Positions 12,097 to 24,772 of a stretch of DNA of 64,000 nt are shown here, in pieces. The notes below the pieces were generated by a model that saw only the letters and a list, made by a program, of their open reading frames with translations, ran no database searches and was not told where the DNA came from. A program made the position numbers and the translations under genes. The DNA comes from Lichtheimia corymbifera B2541 (Eukaryota > Mucoromycota > Mucoromycetes > Mucorales > Lichtheimiaceae), in assembly GCA_000697475.1 (NCBI GenBank), contig JNEU01000733.1, forward strand, positions 1 to 64,000, read 5' to 3'. The stretch's first letter is position 1. Every line of letters starts with the position of its first letter.

Positions 12097-14510
12097 TTAA
12101 AAATTCATAAGCGGTGTATGTGAGCTTCCTTTGGGATAGACCAAGAGCGTTGCCACAAAGAGGCCAATTGTGATACCTAGCGAAGCGAGTGAGAAGGGGA
12201 TGATGTGCAGGCGCTGTTGTAATCAACTTACCGATGGAAGTTTCAATCATGCTAAGAGCAAAGTTGGCTCCTTGATTCCCGAGATTATCCGTTACAGCAT
12301 CATTCTGGCCGCTATCAAAGATACCGTATCCTGCCTTGATACTCAAACCTCCCGGCACGAGATAAAACACGCCAAGCAACACCGTATCAAATGACATTTT
12401 GCCAGTAACCTTGGTCAACAAATTACTCAACAGTCCAATGGTAAAGGCTGGCACCACTTGAAGTACTTGTGAAGGTGCAAGGGCATAGCATGATAAGCAA
12501 AAGTTGACGACATAGCCAATGGCGGAAACGACAATCATGACGGGCCACCGGAACACGCGTGCACGGACAAAGACACAATAGGCGACTGCAAAGAGGGGAA
12601 CCAGTAGAATAAAGAACTTTTGGTCGATACGTTGCTGATCACACGTTCCAATGTTGGTGGCAGCCTTGCAGCTGGAAGTCGTTGTGCTTGTACTTGGATC
12701 AATCAAGATATAAATGGATGATCCCATTTGAATGCCATAGCCGAGTAAAAACGAGTAAACCATTGCATACACCATACGCACGACACCGCTGACAAGTTGC
12801 TTGGATACAAGTTCGACAATAGCCAACGCCATGGGGTAACCAGGGAGAATGACAATGAACGACGAAAAGGCAATGGGTGTAAAGCAGAATTCATACTTGG
12901 TGATGGCTAGCAAAGAAAGGAGAGGTAAGCAAAACCAATGCGACAATGGATAGACTTTCCTTTTACCTCGAGCAACAAAGCCAATGAGTATACAGACGGT
13001 GATCTCCCAAATGGGCTGAATGCCTTCGATGCGAACAGAAAAGAGCTCATAAACAGCAAAGACCACTAAATTGCAAGGATGAACAAGGTGAAAATGCATA
13101 TGTTGTAAGGCGGAGTACATTACTTGCTAATGCAGCTGCCACCAGCGCGTCGATCCAAGCACCACCGAAAAAGAGCAAGCAACCACAAAAAGATGCAAGA
13201 GCGTATACAAAAGGATTGAGCCAACGTGGAAAGGGAGAAGGTTCACTTGACACACGATCCAGCATTTCAAGAGCTTCATCCACAGATACTTCACCATGAC
13301 ACACTAGCTTTTGTAATCGATAAATCTCACCCAATTTGTGCATTTCAAATGTTTGTGCTTGTCGAATAAAGTGCGTTTCGGTGGTATGTGTACCATGATC
13401 CAAAACAGACATGAACATGACATTGGGCATGTATACGTATTCGGCATCGACGCCAATGGTTTCTGATACACGTCGCATGATATACTCCAATCGATGTGCT
13501 GGACAACCATACAACATGAGTGACTTGATCAATTTACGTAAGAACTCCTGTTTTTGCAAGATATTGGCAATCTCAAAGGTGATACGAATACGATCCTCGA
13601 GTGTGATGGGTTCAAATTGGGACGCTGTCGTAAAAAGGCTATCAACGGATGATCGGCGTGACACTGAAGGCGACATGAGTTTTCTTTTTTCGAGGCTGGG
13701 GACGAGATGTTTGGAAGCTGTCACATTCGAGAGCCAACTTGCAGGTCGATGAGCAAGTTTGGGTCGTTGGTTATAACCGGTTGTCTCGGCTTCAAGTTGG
13801 AACGATTCAGGTCGTTTCTTTTTTTTACGACCTTGCTTCTACATATTCACATGCAACGTGTGTGTGAGAGAGATGAGGCATTTAAATGCGCAAAAGATGT
13901 TCCGATTGCCCGAAAAGTTAGTACCAACCTTTTTTGTTTTTTTGCGTTCTCTTTCTTGCTGTTCCTTTTGACGACGTTGTGCTTCCAACTTCATCAAGGA
14001 TGATAAGACACTACCGCCGGCACCCATAGCTGCACCATTCATAGAATAAGGTAATCCTGCAGAGACCGATTCTTCACCACCAGGGTCTTCATCAACAATG
14101 CTATTCGATGACCGAAAGCGTTGCAGGTTGGTTGCTGCATCACTGCCACGCGTATCATTAAGCATGCGATCAACAAGTGCTGCCGACCTGGCTATATGTT
14201 CTTGATATCGTGTATGCCGATCCTGTGCCTCTTCTCGTTCCAGGGCCGCTTCTAGTAAGGTATCTGTATTGCTCACTGATGAATGATTATCATCTTTTGC
14301 ACTATCGGTTTTTTCATGTTCCGAGTCTGGATGATGCGATATGGAGGGTCGTTTTTCGTTCATATTGCCGTCGTCGTCGTCACCGTCAACAGTAAACTTT
14401 AGCTCGGGTATATGGGGGCAGGAATTGGAATGGTAAAATGGGGGACGTGTAGCGTTGCTCCCACTACTGCTCGCCGTCCGAGACGAGGAGGGCGTGGAAT
14501 CTTGATGCAT
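12097..14510 (-). CDS. ThrE/YjjP-like membrane protein (Prm10 family)
   Basis: Five exons (14510-13929, 13838-13124, 13065-12967, 12906-12232, 12176-12097) encode about 716 residues. The first 260 are Ser/Thr/Glu-rich and cytosolic-looking, with a Lys-rich segment at the first splice junction. Residues about 275-420 match the N-terminal ThrE/YjjP (DUF1212) domain, including KSLMLYGCPAHRLE and the GVDAEYVYMPNVMF region. About ten hydrophobic helices follow, as in the ThrE C-terminal half, ending in VYPKGSSHTPLMNF. Bacterial members export threonine/serine or carry succinate; yeast Prm10 has no settled function. Family length and ending fit fungal Prm10 proteins. The substrate is unknown. The next gene upstream is over 1 kb away. 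Confidence 0.88.
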
Positions 14511-15681
14511 ATATAGAGTGTGAAGAAAAAGGTTGAGAAATGGTTTCTACACAGAAAATGCGAGGCAAAAATATAATGTTGGGATTGCCATTTGAGTCGG
14601 AGACTTTTATAGCCAGATTCGGATAGTCGATCCCAATTCAAGTGGTATATCTTTGATATCATGCATTGTCTCCTTCCACCCCCCCTTTTGTTCGATTGTT
14701 TATATCTCCTTTTAGGAAAGTGCCATCTCTAATTATCTTGTTGCCATTGTTATACATAAACACCAATGACATACTAGACTCGGCAGCATTGGTTGCTATG
14801 TCGGCTGCATAATCATGATGGCACAATCCAGAACCTCTCTTTTCCAATTATGTGCGGCGACATTAAACATTTCTGGAATTCGTCAAACAGGCACACGGTG
14901 ACCACACACCGCAACACATGCATTGGCCTATTATGCAAGTTGTCGCACTGTTTCACCTTACAAAAAAGCAATCACTGGGTGGTGACTGCCAACCATGGGC
15001 GTGAAAATCAACAACTGTGAACTATGGGAGCATGCGATACATATACAACACATTTACGTCATTTCAATATAGCGGAAGCAATATAGCAGAAATCTGTGCT
15101 ACCCGGTTGTTACACGCGAGAATATTATCATATTTAAACGAGGTCGACATTTTCCCTGCCATCCAGAAAAAAAAAAAGAACAACGTCGTCGATCGTTCTC
15201 GTCTAGTTGCACATCATGCTACACAAGAAAAAGGAGAACTAAAAACGCCTTTAAGCATTGTTCATTATCATGATGATTCGAGGTGGTCCGTGTTGTGAGG
15301 TATATCTATCAGCGTGCCACTCGTTATGTTGTCAAGAGATAATCTCATCCTGAGGACTCTATGCACACAATGCAAAAAAGAGTGCTAAACAACCACACAT
15401 TTTCTTATGCAACGCGTATGACAAATGACCATGAATATAAAAAGTTATCCGTATTATGCATAACGTGAAGATTCTATACCTAGGACACAGCAATGTCAAT
15501 TTTTACAACGAGCAGAGCGATCGTCATGTAACGTGTGTGCCTGCAGCAATGCAAGACAAAACAAACGAAATGCGTTAGCATGAATGGGCTGGCTTGCCAA
15601 GACCAATCTCCGCACACCCAATCCAACCACCCCCCTCCTTTTTCTTTTTCATATTTCTTTTGGTGTTGCAGAGGCGACATT
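14511..15681. other. Intergenic between divergent genes
   Basis: About 1.2 kb separating the minus-strand Prm10-like gene from the plus-strand zinc-ribbon gene. A short A-run lies at about 15167. No additional gene is evident, and the promoters of both genes must lie here. Confidence 0.5.
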
Positions 15682-16040
15682 ATGTTCTTTTGCTTTACAT
15701 GTAAGTGATGGCGACCAGGTTTACTATCTACTTTATTCTGGCAAGAGAGCTAATGCTGGCAATCTAGTTGGTTTTGATCAGTTCAAGCGCAGATCGGGTC
15801 ATAACGTGTGGACCTGCCCCAACTGCTCTGCTCGAGACGTATATCTTGTGAAGGCCAACGAGTGCTTTACGTTCTGGTAAGGTGGTTATATGGATGGGGT
15901 CGTATACGTTTATATATATATAACCTATATACGCCTTTTTTTTCTATAGCTTTATCCCTCTTATTCCTTGTGGTCCCACCAAACAACTATACGAGTGCCA
16001 CACATGTGGATGGGTCAACGTCTACCAACCGCCGTTTTGA
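15682..16040 (+). CDS. Small zinc-ribbon protein (zinc_ribbon_15 type)
   Basis: Three exons: 15682-15700, 15768-15876 and 15950-16040. They give 72 residues starting MFFCFTFGFDQF. A Cys-Pro-Asn-Cys knuckle (about 23-26) and a second Cys-His-Thr-Cys knuckle near the C-terminus flank the segment FCFIPLIPCG. This is the pattern of the short eukaryotic zinc_ribbon_15 family, whose members also begin MFFxF and carry a hydrophobic xFIPLIP core. The first exon encodes only six codons, so the gene is easy to miss. The role is unknown; such proteins are thought to bind one zinc ion. Confidence is high because three splice joins produce the whole family pattern. Confidence 0.85.
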
Positions 16041-16835
16041 AAGCGACAAAACCCCAACAAAAACAACAACACCACACCACGACTATACGTATTTTCCTCC
16101 AATGATGCATAACTTTGTATCAAATTCAACAATCGGTTGGCCTCCTCAACAACACCAATCCGTATTACGTTCTCCTCCCATATGACCATTTGTAAAGACG
16201 AGGAAGGAGGGAAACACCCTTGTTGTCGTGTTGCAGTATCCAATAGTTTACCTTTTTTTTCTTGTTCAAATTAATAGTATATATCTTTTACGCTAGTCTG
16301 TAATTGCGCAAGTCTTTTGGTAGTGGGATAGGGAATAATGAGAGGATACGATCAGGTAGAGAGAGAGGATTCGAATGGAATTCTGGGAAGAATCGATTGG
16401 GGCGTTTTGTGTTGATGAGATTGTACCACGAGAAAGAATGCTATGGTTACCTCCTTATTGCCATCATCCACCTCTCATCATTGTGCATAATTCGTTGCAT
16501 GGATACATTATCTCAAGGGACTTAAGGATATGGAATCACATCTTTCAACCAGTGTGCATGCCTCTTGCAAGAGTGAATGGATAATAAAAGTCAAGCTCTC
16601 GTTGGTTAACAGCTATCATTTATTCACTGATACGTGCTATGCTCCGACTCTTAATGCAACCCTTTGTCTCGTCCATAAATACATAGTAGGTCTATCTTGT
16701 CTATTTCAAATGGTCATTTATTAAGGTGTACGGGGAGGGGATGAATCACAGCTAAATGTTGCATGACGGGACCCAATTCTTGTCGCTCGCTTCTTTGACC
16801 TGGCACCATAACACTTGCAACACCAACAGACAACC
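16041..16835. other. Intergenic, no gene seen
   Basis: About 800 bases between two plus-strand genes. Overlapping 60-70-codon ORFs exist without family motifs. Confidence 0.5.
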
Positions 16836-17422
16836 ATGTCAGACGCATCGCTTGCACAGTTATTGAAGGCACACCAGCAACGGCAATCAGAACGTAAACG
16901 TGAAAACGGTACGGCAACCAACTTGTCAACCAAGAGTCAATAGCTCATTCTTGAGTAGATCAGCTTCGTAAAGACGCCGTGGGTGCTGTCAATGAGCTCA
17001 CCGATAGTCTCAATACTCATCTCAATGAAGGGTAAGCATCAGCATGTGTATACCATATGAAATACACTGAGCAAATATACAACAGGGTATCCGAGGTGTT
17101 TACGCGACAAAAAGAACTCGAGAGTGAATCCCGTAAGCTCGCAAATCAAACAGCAAAATACACCAAGCAAACGAAGCAATGGTTATCACTAGTGGATGAT
17201 TTCAATACGGCACTCAAAGTATGTATCATTATATCATTTTCATTGTGAACGATGATGTGCTCATTGGATAAAATCTATAAGGAACTTGGAGATGTAAGGA
17301 ATTGGGCTGAAACAATGGAGCACGATATGCGGACCATCATGGCAACCTTGGAGTTTGTTCATCAAGGAACGATGGAAGGAAAGAAACCAGATGATGATAC
17401 CACCACCACCACGTCAGCTTGA
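16836..17422 (+). CDS. BLOC1S1: BLOC-1 complex subunit 1 (BLOC1S1/GCN5L1 homologue)
   Basis: Four exons (16836-16908, 16959-17031, 17086-17218, 17282-17422) encode about 139 residues. The protein is helical throughout. It aligns with BLOC1S1 over its length: LLKAHQQRQSERK at the N-terminus, then LTDSLNTHLNEGVSEVF, AKYTKQTKQWLSLVDDFN, and finally ELGDVRNWAETMEHDMRTI near the C-terminus. BLOC1S1 is a coiled-coil subunit of BLOC-1 and BORC, which act in endosome/lysosome biogenesis and positioning. The tail ends in a short Asp/Thr run. The aldehyde dehydrogenase gene starts only about 180 bases downstream on the same strand. Confidence 0.93.
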
Positions 17423-17605
17423 TTATTCTAGTTGCAGTAAACAAAGGTATAATTGTACATAAACTTATTACATAAACGATGACCAACAGCGAATGGATGA
17501 GCTTCAAATTGGGGGTTAAAAGGCGCCGAGTAGCCGTCATGGTACAAAACCTAGCATAAACTACGCACGACATTGCTTTTTCCTTTCCCTTTATCTTTTC
17601 CCAAA

Positions 17606-19556
17606 ATGACTGCCCTTGATTTTGCTACTATGGAAACGATCGAGACAGCTGTTACTGCTACTCGGCAAATGTACCTCTCAGGTTGACTTTTGCTTTCTTT
17701 ATGATTGTATCCCACCAGCTCAACAATAGAATATTATGACTTTAGGCCAAACACGGTCATTGGAGTTTAGAAAAACGGTGCTACGAGGGATGCTGCGATT
17801 TTTGGAGGAGGAAAAAGAAGCGATATGCGAGGCATCTTTTAAGGATATTCATCGGCCCAAGTTTGAGACACTTGTTAGTGATATCAGCATTATCAAAAAG
17901 GACATCAAAGGATTCCTCAAGAACCTTCACCGATTAGCGAGCCCCAGCTATCCCGAAGCAGGATGGATTTTCAAGGGTAATGCAGTCATCCGCAAAGAAC
18001 CCAAAGGAGTGGTACTCGTGATTGGTAAGAGACAACAGATGCATGTGTGTAACTAGCTTTAACAGGTTTTTTCTTGTGCAGGTGCATGGAACTATGCCGT
18101 AAGCTTAAGCTTTTTTTCTTTTACCTCATCCTCCAATCACCTTGTTGACAATAATAACAACAGGTCCAAACATCACTCTCACCGGTAGTAGCAGCTTTGG
18201 CAGCCGGCAACACTGTGATTCTCAAGGCAAGTAGAAAAAGTCATCTTGTTGGCTCGAGCGCTATTATTCAATTCTTATCCATATATGTAGCCTTCCGAAC
18301 TTGCACCTCATGTGGCACAGCTATTTGCAGATCGACTCAAGCACTATGTAGATCCCAGTGTGGTGGCTGTTATCAACGGTGGTGCCGATGAAACGACCCG
18401 CCTCTTGGAGTATCCACTCAACCACGTATTTTACACTGGCAACGGCACTGTGGGACGTATCATTATGACAGCAGCTGCCAAACAATTGGCATCCGTAACC
18501 TTGGAATTGGGTGGCAAGTCGTATGTATATGCATATAGGAGCCCATATTATCGCTAATTATTAACGTGCCATGTTAGCCCCACCTTGGTTTTGCCTGATG
18601 CCAACCTTGACGTGGCAGCTCAACGTATCGTTTGGGGCAAGTTTTTCAATGCAGGACAGGTAAGGAAAAAAGGGAAACATTGGGTGTGTCTGTGTATGTG
18701 AAATCAAGCAAAAGGTTTACAATGTCAATATAGACATGCATTGCACCTGATTTTGTTGTGGTATCCCAGGCCAATGCCGATGCATTGATTGAAAAGATGA
18801 AATCAACCATTGTTGCCCGCTTTGGCACCAATCCCCAGAAGTCAGATTCACTTGCACGTATCATCCATCCACGTCACTTTGATCGATTGACACAGGTGCT
18901 ACAATCCGTATCCGAGAAATGGATCGTACATGGTGGTGACACTGATCGTGAGGATTTGTATATTGCACCAACGCTTGTCAAAGTGCCAGGAGACATTGAA
19001 GGCTTCAAACTAATGGATGAAGAAATCTTTGGCCCTATTCTCCCAATTATTGTTGTATCAACAATTGACAGCATCGTACCATCCTTGGTTAACCGAGACA
19101 CACCGCTTGCTCTTTATATTTTTGGTGAAAACAAGCACAACATCAACAAATGTAAGGCTCGTTTATATGTTATATATGTAACTCATCAACCTATGACTAC
19201 TAGTACTCGATCAACTGCCTTCAGGAGGTGTTTGTGTCAACAATGTCATGATGCATGCTAGCAGGCCAAGTCTGCCATTTGGTGGCCAGGGGGCTTCAGG
19301 CATAGGATCGTATCATGGCGAACATGGTTTCCACGAGCTAACCCATAAGCGCAGCGTCTTGATTACTTCGAGTAGCGGTGAAGCTGCGCTTCAAGCAGTT
19401 TACCCACCGTACACCTCTGCAAAAGTTACATTGGCTGAAATTGATACCACAGGATCCACAGGTGGTGGTATACTCAAGACCGTTGTGGATGCCCTTGCTG
19501 CATTGTGGCGTATCTATGTTAGCCCTTTACCAGTGGAACATGCAAAATCAGATTAG
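17606..19556 (+). CDS. Class-3-type (fatty) aldehyde dehydrogenase
   Basis: Eight exons (17606-17681, 17746-18024, 18082-18098, 18164-18226, 18291-18520, 18578-18659, 18734-19151, 19204-19556) encode about 505 residues. It oxidises aldehydes to acids with NAD(P)+. Visible motifs are IGAWNYAVQTSLSP, the cofactor segment VILKPSELAP, YTGNGTVGR, the general-base Glu in LELGGKSP (about E217), the nucleophile in FNAGQTCIAPD (about C251), EEIFGPILP, and SLPFGGQGASGIGSYHG near the end. The short length and this ending are typical of ALDH3, which often handles long-chain aldehydes. A hydrophobic segment near the C-terminus (about 485-497) could aid membrane association. One exon is only 17 nt. Intron 4 uses a GC donor (AAG|GCAAGT). 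Confidence 0.93.
18227..18290 (+). other. GC-AG intron in the aldehyde dehydrogenase gene
   Basis: The only junction that restores the invariant ILK-PSE motif places the donor at GCAAGT and the acceptor at ATGTAG, a non-canonical GC-AG intron of 64 nt. Confidence 0.8.
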
Positions 19557-19750
19557 TTTAGTGTTGATGGATGATGTAAAAAAAAAGACTTTATTGAATG
19601 TGCGTTTGGGTAGGAGAAGTCTTTGTGTGTACGCATACAACAAAATAGTTGGTGAAAGTGTAATGAGAAAAATGTGGATGGGATATGGAGTGGGTTCGTT
19701 CTTGTGTATATATAATTGCGAAAAAGGGGAGTGGATGTATGTTTGAGTGT

Positions 19751-21919
19751 CTACCATTTAGATCCACTGGGATGGGAATTTCCGACACTGACACCGACGC
19801 TGCCATTGAAGCTTTCACTCATGACACCATCGTTGGCTGGGTTATAAGTAAATCCAGCAAATTGTTCCTGCATCGTCTTTGAAATTTGCGATTCATCGAC
19901 AACCGATTCAAGAGGTCTTTCGGATGTAAATTCTTCATCAAAGTTCGTCGTATCATATGCGCTCTCCACGGTGGGTTTGAAAGGTGGTTGCAACTTCTTT
20001 TGCAATAGCTTTCGCCAATCAATGCTGGCAAAGAAAGGATGGTTCTTGATATGCTCAGGTCCATTGTTACCCAAACGCTCGTTAGGATCACGTGTTAACA
20101 ACTATGGCAATGTGACCAATTAGGATTGTTATTATTATCATCCCATGCACTTCTTTTCCACTTACCCCACGCAACAAGCTCTTGGCATCTTCTGACATGT
20201 CGTCAGGGAAACGCAATTCATCCTGAAGAATTTTGCGATACATTTCATTGGTATTCTCATCATAGAATGGTGGAAGGCCTGTCATCATCTCGTATAGCAA
20301 TACACCAAGCGTCCACCAATCCACTGATTTCGTGTAACCTTGACCCAACAACAATTCTGGCGCCAAATATTCGGGTGTACCACAAAAGGTGTTTGTCCGC
20401 TCATTCTCTGTCATGTTGAGCTTGCACAGGCCAAAATCACAAAGGGCAATATGGCCATTGTAATCAATCAAGATGTTCTCTGGTTTCAAATCACTAGAAA
20501 CAAACCATACCATTATTGTGATGCTCTTACCATCCCCGCAATCTAATGATCTTACCGATAAATTACATTGAAACCGTGAAGACATTCGAGTGCGCTCAAC
20601 AGCTCTGCCGTATAAAACCGGGATCTCTCCTCACTGAATTTGCCTTCGACCTGAAGATGATGGAATAACTCGCCACCGTTGATAAAAGCCAAGACCAGGT
20701 ACAGCTTGTCGGGACTTTGGAAGGCAAACTTGAGAGGAACAATGAAAGGATTGCTGACTTTTGCAAGCACGGTCTTTTCAGCCATGGTGTGTGTTACTTC
20801 AGATCGTGAAATGATACGTGATTTACGCAGCACCTTCATGGCATAGATACGGTTGGTATCCTTTTTACGCACCACATAGACCTATTCTCCCACCCCCGCA
20901 AATGTGTAATGTGTTTGGTATGAGTTTCCATTTTTGATCAAAAGTCCAGCCTCCCCCAGATGATTGTTTCGCCCGTAATATATATGAAATATATATCCTT
21001 GCTTACCTTGCCAAAGCTACCTCTGCCAATCACACGAAGCAGTTCAAATGAATCAAAAGCAATCGGTTGGCTTGCCTGTATATAAACGTATAAGCATGAT
21101 GTGCCTTCATTCATTATCATCCCCTTTCCTTACCTGTTGGGGCTTATAGCAAAGTTGGACATGCATAACACCGGTACCACCGGTAATCTTGAGGACTTGA
21201 TCATCGACTTTGGTTGTATCAAAGTTGGGCTGAAGCTTGACTGCACCGAGGAAATAATCATTGGTTGTTCGTTCGGTTGATCCCTGAGCCTTGGGTGGTT
21301 GACGTAGATAAATGGATATCGATACATCCGAAGTACGTGATACATCACTAAAAAGGAGACATCATCACGGAAGGGGATTGATGGAAATGCAAAATAAGCG
21401 ACACGTTAATTAAGCCAAGGAGCAAGTAAGAAAAAAAAAGGGGTGATCTTGAAGGTAGATGGATGATAAACACACACACACACACTTACAAATTGGCTCG
21501 ATAATGATAAATGGGATTAGTGGCATCACCTGCCAAGGCATCCACAAGGATCTCGTTCTTGTCGAATTCAAGAACAACATAAGGTAACCACCAGTTTTGC
21601 TTGCGGGTCAAAGAATCACGGTTGCGAGAGGGTGGTTGCGGTTGTTGGGGTGGTGCAGTAGGTACTTCGACACCTGGTGGAAGTGAGAGATCTCGTGCAT
21701 CGCATACTCGTATAAGAAGGACACCAGATTTGGGTTCGACTTGTTGTGAAGACGATGTCGAAGGAACGGGTGATGATGATGAAGGCGATGAGGACGTTTG
21801 TTCCTTGTGCTCTACAAGTATAATAAAGTGAATATGCCAATACAACTTTTGATAGAATGAATGCTTGTTGGATAGATTGAATGCTCACTTTTAGTACCGG
21901 GTATTTTCCAAGAACTCAT
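19751..21919 (-). CDS. AGC kinase of the Ypk1/Gad8 (SGK) family
   Basis: Seven exons (21919-21889, 21811-21490, 21347-21134, 21075-21007, 20881-20556, 20493-20166, 20101-19751) encode about 546 residues. A Ser-rich N-terminus leads into a C2-like domain (about 35-180, GVLLIRVCDARDLSLPPG). The kinase domain (about 190-450) has the glycine loop IGRGSFGK, catalytic Lys in YAMKVLRK (about K228), YRDLKPEN, CDFGLCK and T-loop TNTFCGTPEYLAPE (about T356, the Pdk1 site). The C-terminal extension has the turn region FDEEFTSERP and hydrophobic motif FAGFTY (about T515, the TORC2 site). This layout is that of Ypk1/Gad8, which act below TORC2 and Pdk1 in membrane stress and growth control. All catalytic residues are present. 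The gene is convergent with the aldehyde dehydrogenase. Confidence 0.95.
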
Positions 21920-22304
21920 GGTTTAGCGTGAGAGTGAGAAAGTGGGGTGAGAGAGAACGAAAAGAAAGAGAGAGAGGGGTGAGAGAGAACAAGAGGACAA
22001 AAGAGAGAGACAGAGAGAGAGACAAAGGCAATTAAGCGAGGCAGCGGCTCCAAAGTCAAATTCCGCTCGTCGTCGTGGTCTGGGCGACGGTTGCCAAGTG
22101 GATAATATATTTCATTTGACATTGTCTCCTATCCCATTTTGCTCTATTTGACAACTGCCACGCAATATATCTCAAGTTATAGCACTGGGCGTATGACCTT
22201 ATCGCTCTCCTTCAAGTGGCTAAACAATATTGCTGGTGCCTAATAATTACGCATTGTCATCTCGCCTGCTTTTGGATCGATATATATGGTATAGTTTAAA
22301 TTTA
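21920..22304. other. Promoter region of the AGC kinase gene
   Basis: Contains a long GA/TC-rich purine-pyrimidine tract (about 21940-22025) directly upstream of the kinase start codon. It probably lies in the 5' UTR or promoter. No gene seen. Confidence 0.5.
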
Positions 22305-23275
22305 TTATCCAACACATGAGCTGTCATTCAATACTGCTACTGCTGCTATCCTTTTTGCTTGTACTGATTCGCACATGGTTAACAACTACATACATAATCT
22401 CATCAGCTCTCCTTGCCTTTAACCACGTGAACATGATGTAGACTTACAATACGATCATTCAAGGCATGTGCGAACCGCCACTGTCGAGCTATAATCTTGT
22501 CTGCTCTCCTGAAACGTCCCAATTGAATCAAGTCCTCCGCAAAGTAAAGCCAGCATTTGGATTCGAGAATAGGGTCCTTGAGCCATTGGGCCAACTTGAT
22601 TTGTTGAAAGGCCAGCGATCCAGCTTTGTATGCCTAGATAATCATCGCCAATATATAAACATGAATCCAATCAATATGCTCACAACTTACATAGTTTGCA
22701 TTGGCTTTGCTTAATGAGCTGTATGCGCCTCCCAACACACTGTAAAAGACACTTGTGAACGCAAGGAGATCGGCACGCGACGCCACGGCCCACATTCTTC
22801 GCGACCATGATAGATTGGATAGTCGACATCCTCGATACAAGTGTTCATCACTGAGTGCCATATCAATCACTATCGCAAAAGGTGTCTTTGTCGGTGACAG
22901 ATCAAATATGCTGCACAATAGGTGGGTTGACAATGTGAGATCGGTGGATAGGCGTGCCTGGATGGCCTCCAATGTCTGATGATCAAGGCAGTAGATTGTT
23001 CCTTTGAATACTATCCGGGTATCATGGTCATTATCAGTCGTGTTCCATTGTCGTCTCAGTGCTGAGCAATATCGTGTTGGCTGCCGAGGATCGGGAAAAT
23101 GAACAACAACCTTGGTTAGACATCCTTCCAGAGAATGACACCGTCAACGCTTCGATCTCGGCATGGCCACCTCCGCAATTGGCTACCTACCAGATGCAAA
23201 TAGCTGATCGCTTCTCACACGTTGAGTATTTGAAAACACAATGCTGAAATGGGTATGTTGCACGTTTCGAGACAT
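22305..23275 (-). CDS. Unknown conserved-looking protein, 261 residues
   Basis: Four exons (23275-23191, 23124-22691, 22633-22448, 22385-22305) join in frame from ATG to stop. The first, 28-codon exon was found by matching donor GTAGGT to an acceptor that keeps the downstream frame, so the start is less sure than the rest. The protein has no signal peptide or clear membrane helix. The middle (about 105-235) is helix-rich, with repeated Ala, Leu and aromatic positions (for example KAGSLAFQQIKLAQWL and CWLYFAEDLIQLG), like TPR or other solenoid helices. I do not recognise the family. It lies tail-first against GST-1 on the same strand, 105 bases downstream of that gene's stop. Confidence 0.6.
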
Positions 23276-23380
23276 GTTGTGTAGCGGGCGAAACAAGGAA
23301 ACAAATTCGTTGCCAGGACAATGCTCTCCCCATACCCCGTTTGTAGACGTGCTGTAACCCTCCCATAATGATATTTTTAT

Positions 23381-24328
23381 TCAAGATTGCAAATATCGTT
23401 GCAGGTTTGGACGCGCATTGATCGCCTCCACAAGCGATGCTATGTTGGGATACTCCTTCATCGATAGTCAGTCCATGCATATGCCTTTTTTAACTCATCC
23501 ATTCTTTTGACCTACTTTGATCGATTCTTTGTTGGGTTGTAGGCCGGCCGCAATCTTGTACACATAAAAGTCCACATAAGAGATCTGCCATTCTACGTTA
23601 GTACACATAGCAACATATGATCAAATTAAACTTTTTACCTCTGATCCCAAAGCGTATGGACCTTTGTGCATACTATAAAGTCTATTGAATCGATCAAAAA
23701 ACACCTGTCGCTCCTTTAGGATGTACTGCTGTTCGAGTTGCTTATTATCCTAATGTTCATACCCTTAATTAGAAAACGTCATCCAACGGTAGAAGGGCGC
23801 TAATACTTGCCGGTTGAAGCACAACACGAGCAGCAACTTGGAACCAATCGCAGGCATAATCCGCCATAGCATCTAGAAACTGCTCCTCATCCAAGTTGTC
23901 CAAAGGCAAGTATTTGCCTGATAAAAACATAGATTAGAAGCTATTATCGCCTTCCATCTTCATACTGCCAGAACTAAAGGTGCAGATGACACTTACCAAT
24001 CTTCTTTGACAAGAAGCGCATGATAGGGAGACAGCCGCTATAGCGCTTGCCATCCTCAAGTTCAATCATGGGCATGCAATCAAAGTGATGATTTGAAGCA
24101 ATCAAGCTGGCTTTTACGCTTGGCCATTCATTTGCCTTATCAATGTAGATGTACTCGAATGGAATGCATGCGTCTTCGAGTAATAGTTGAATGACAGCAC
24201 CCAACCCACGCCCTAGTAGATGTTGTTTGACATATCCCATTAGAACAATAACACAAGGCAAGGACCTCCTTTGCGATAGTCATACCAGATGGCAATGTAT
24301 AATAGAGCTTAAGCGAAGATAGGGTCAT
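23381..24328 (-). CDS. Glutathione S-transferase, sigma-like (GST-1)
   Basis: Six exons (24328-24286, 24212-23997, 23917-23811, 23749-23639, 23584-23516, 23455-23381) encode 206 residues. The thioredoxin-fold half has the catalytic-position Tyr in LKLYYTLPSGRG and the cis-Pro segment CMPMIELEDGKRYSG. The helical half has FDRFNRLYSMHKGPYALGSE, ISYVDFYVYK and the ending NARPNLQRYLQS. It should conjugate or reduce hydrophobic electrophiles with glutathione. It is the most divergent of five GSTs in the window: it keeps GRGLGAVIQ where the others have GGxGGPIR. It shares an extra last intron with GST-2. Intron 3 uses a GC donor (CCG|GCAAGT). Confidence 0.9.
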
Positions 24329-24772
24329 GCAAAAAAGATGTGTTTCTCAAACCACAATGGCAGAAAAAACTAAATATATGCTTGCATGCATGGTCAATTG
24401 CGCCACGATGCATAAAAGTTGGGAGGATCGTGGATGACGGGGTAATTGTTGGCGTTTACAGACAGCGATTTCGAGTAGTACAGTGCTTAGCTAGAGTTTC
24501 AGAGTTATGCATTTCCTCTATTGTTGCTAAAATCCCCATAAACAACAACCATCATGCGCGCACCATGACAACAAAGCCATCTACCTGCGGTTCATGTACC
24601 ATATTTGTGGCACAGCTTTGATGAAGAATGACATCCAACTTAACAGCATACAATGTCTTTTGTCAGATCAATTTATATTCAGAGATAAAGTACCGAATGG
24701 GAAGGGTGGGATAATAATACAAGGTTAAAAGGGGGATTGGATTGTTGGGGAGAACTGGATACGAAGGTGACT

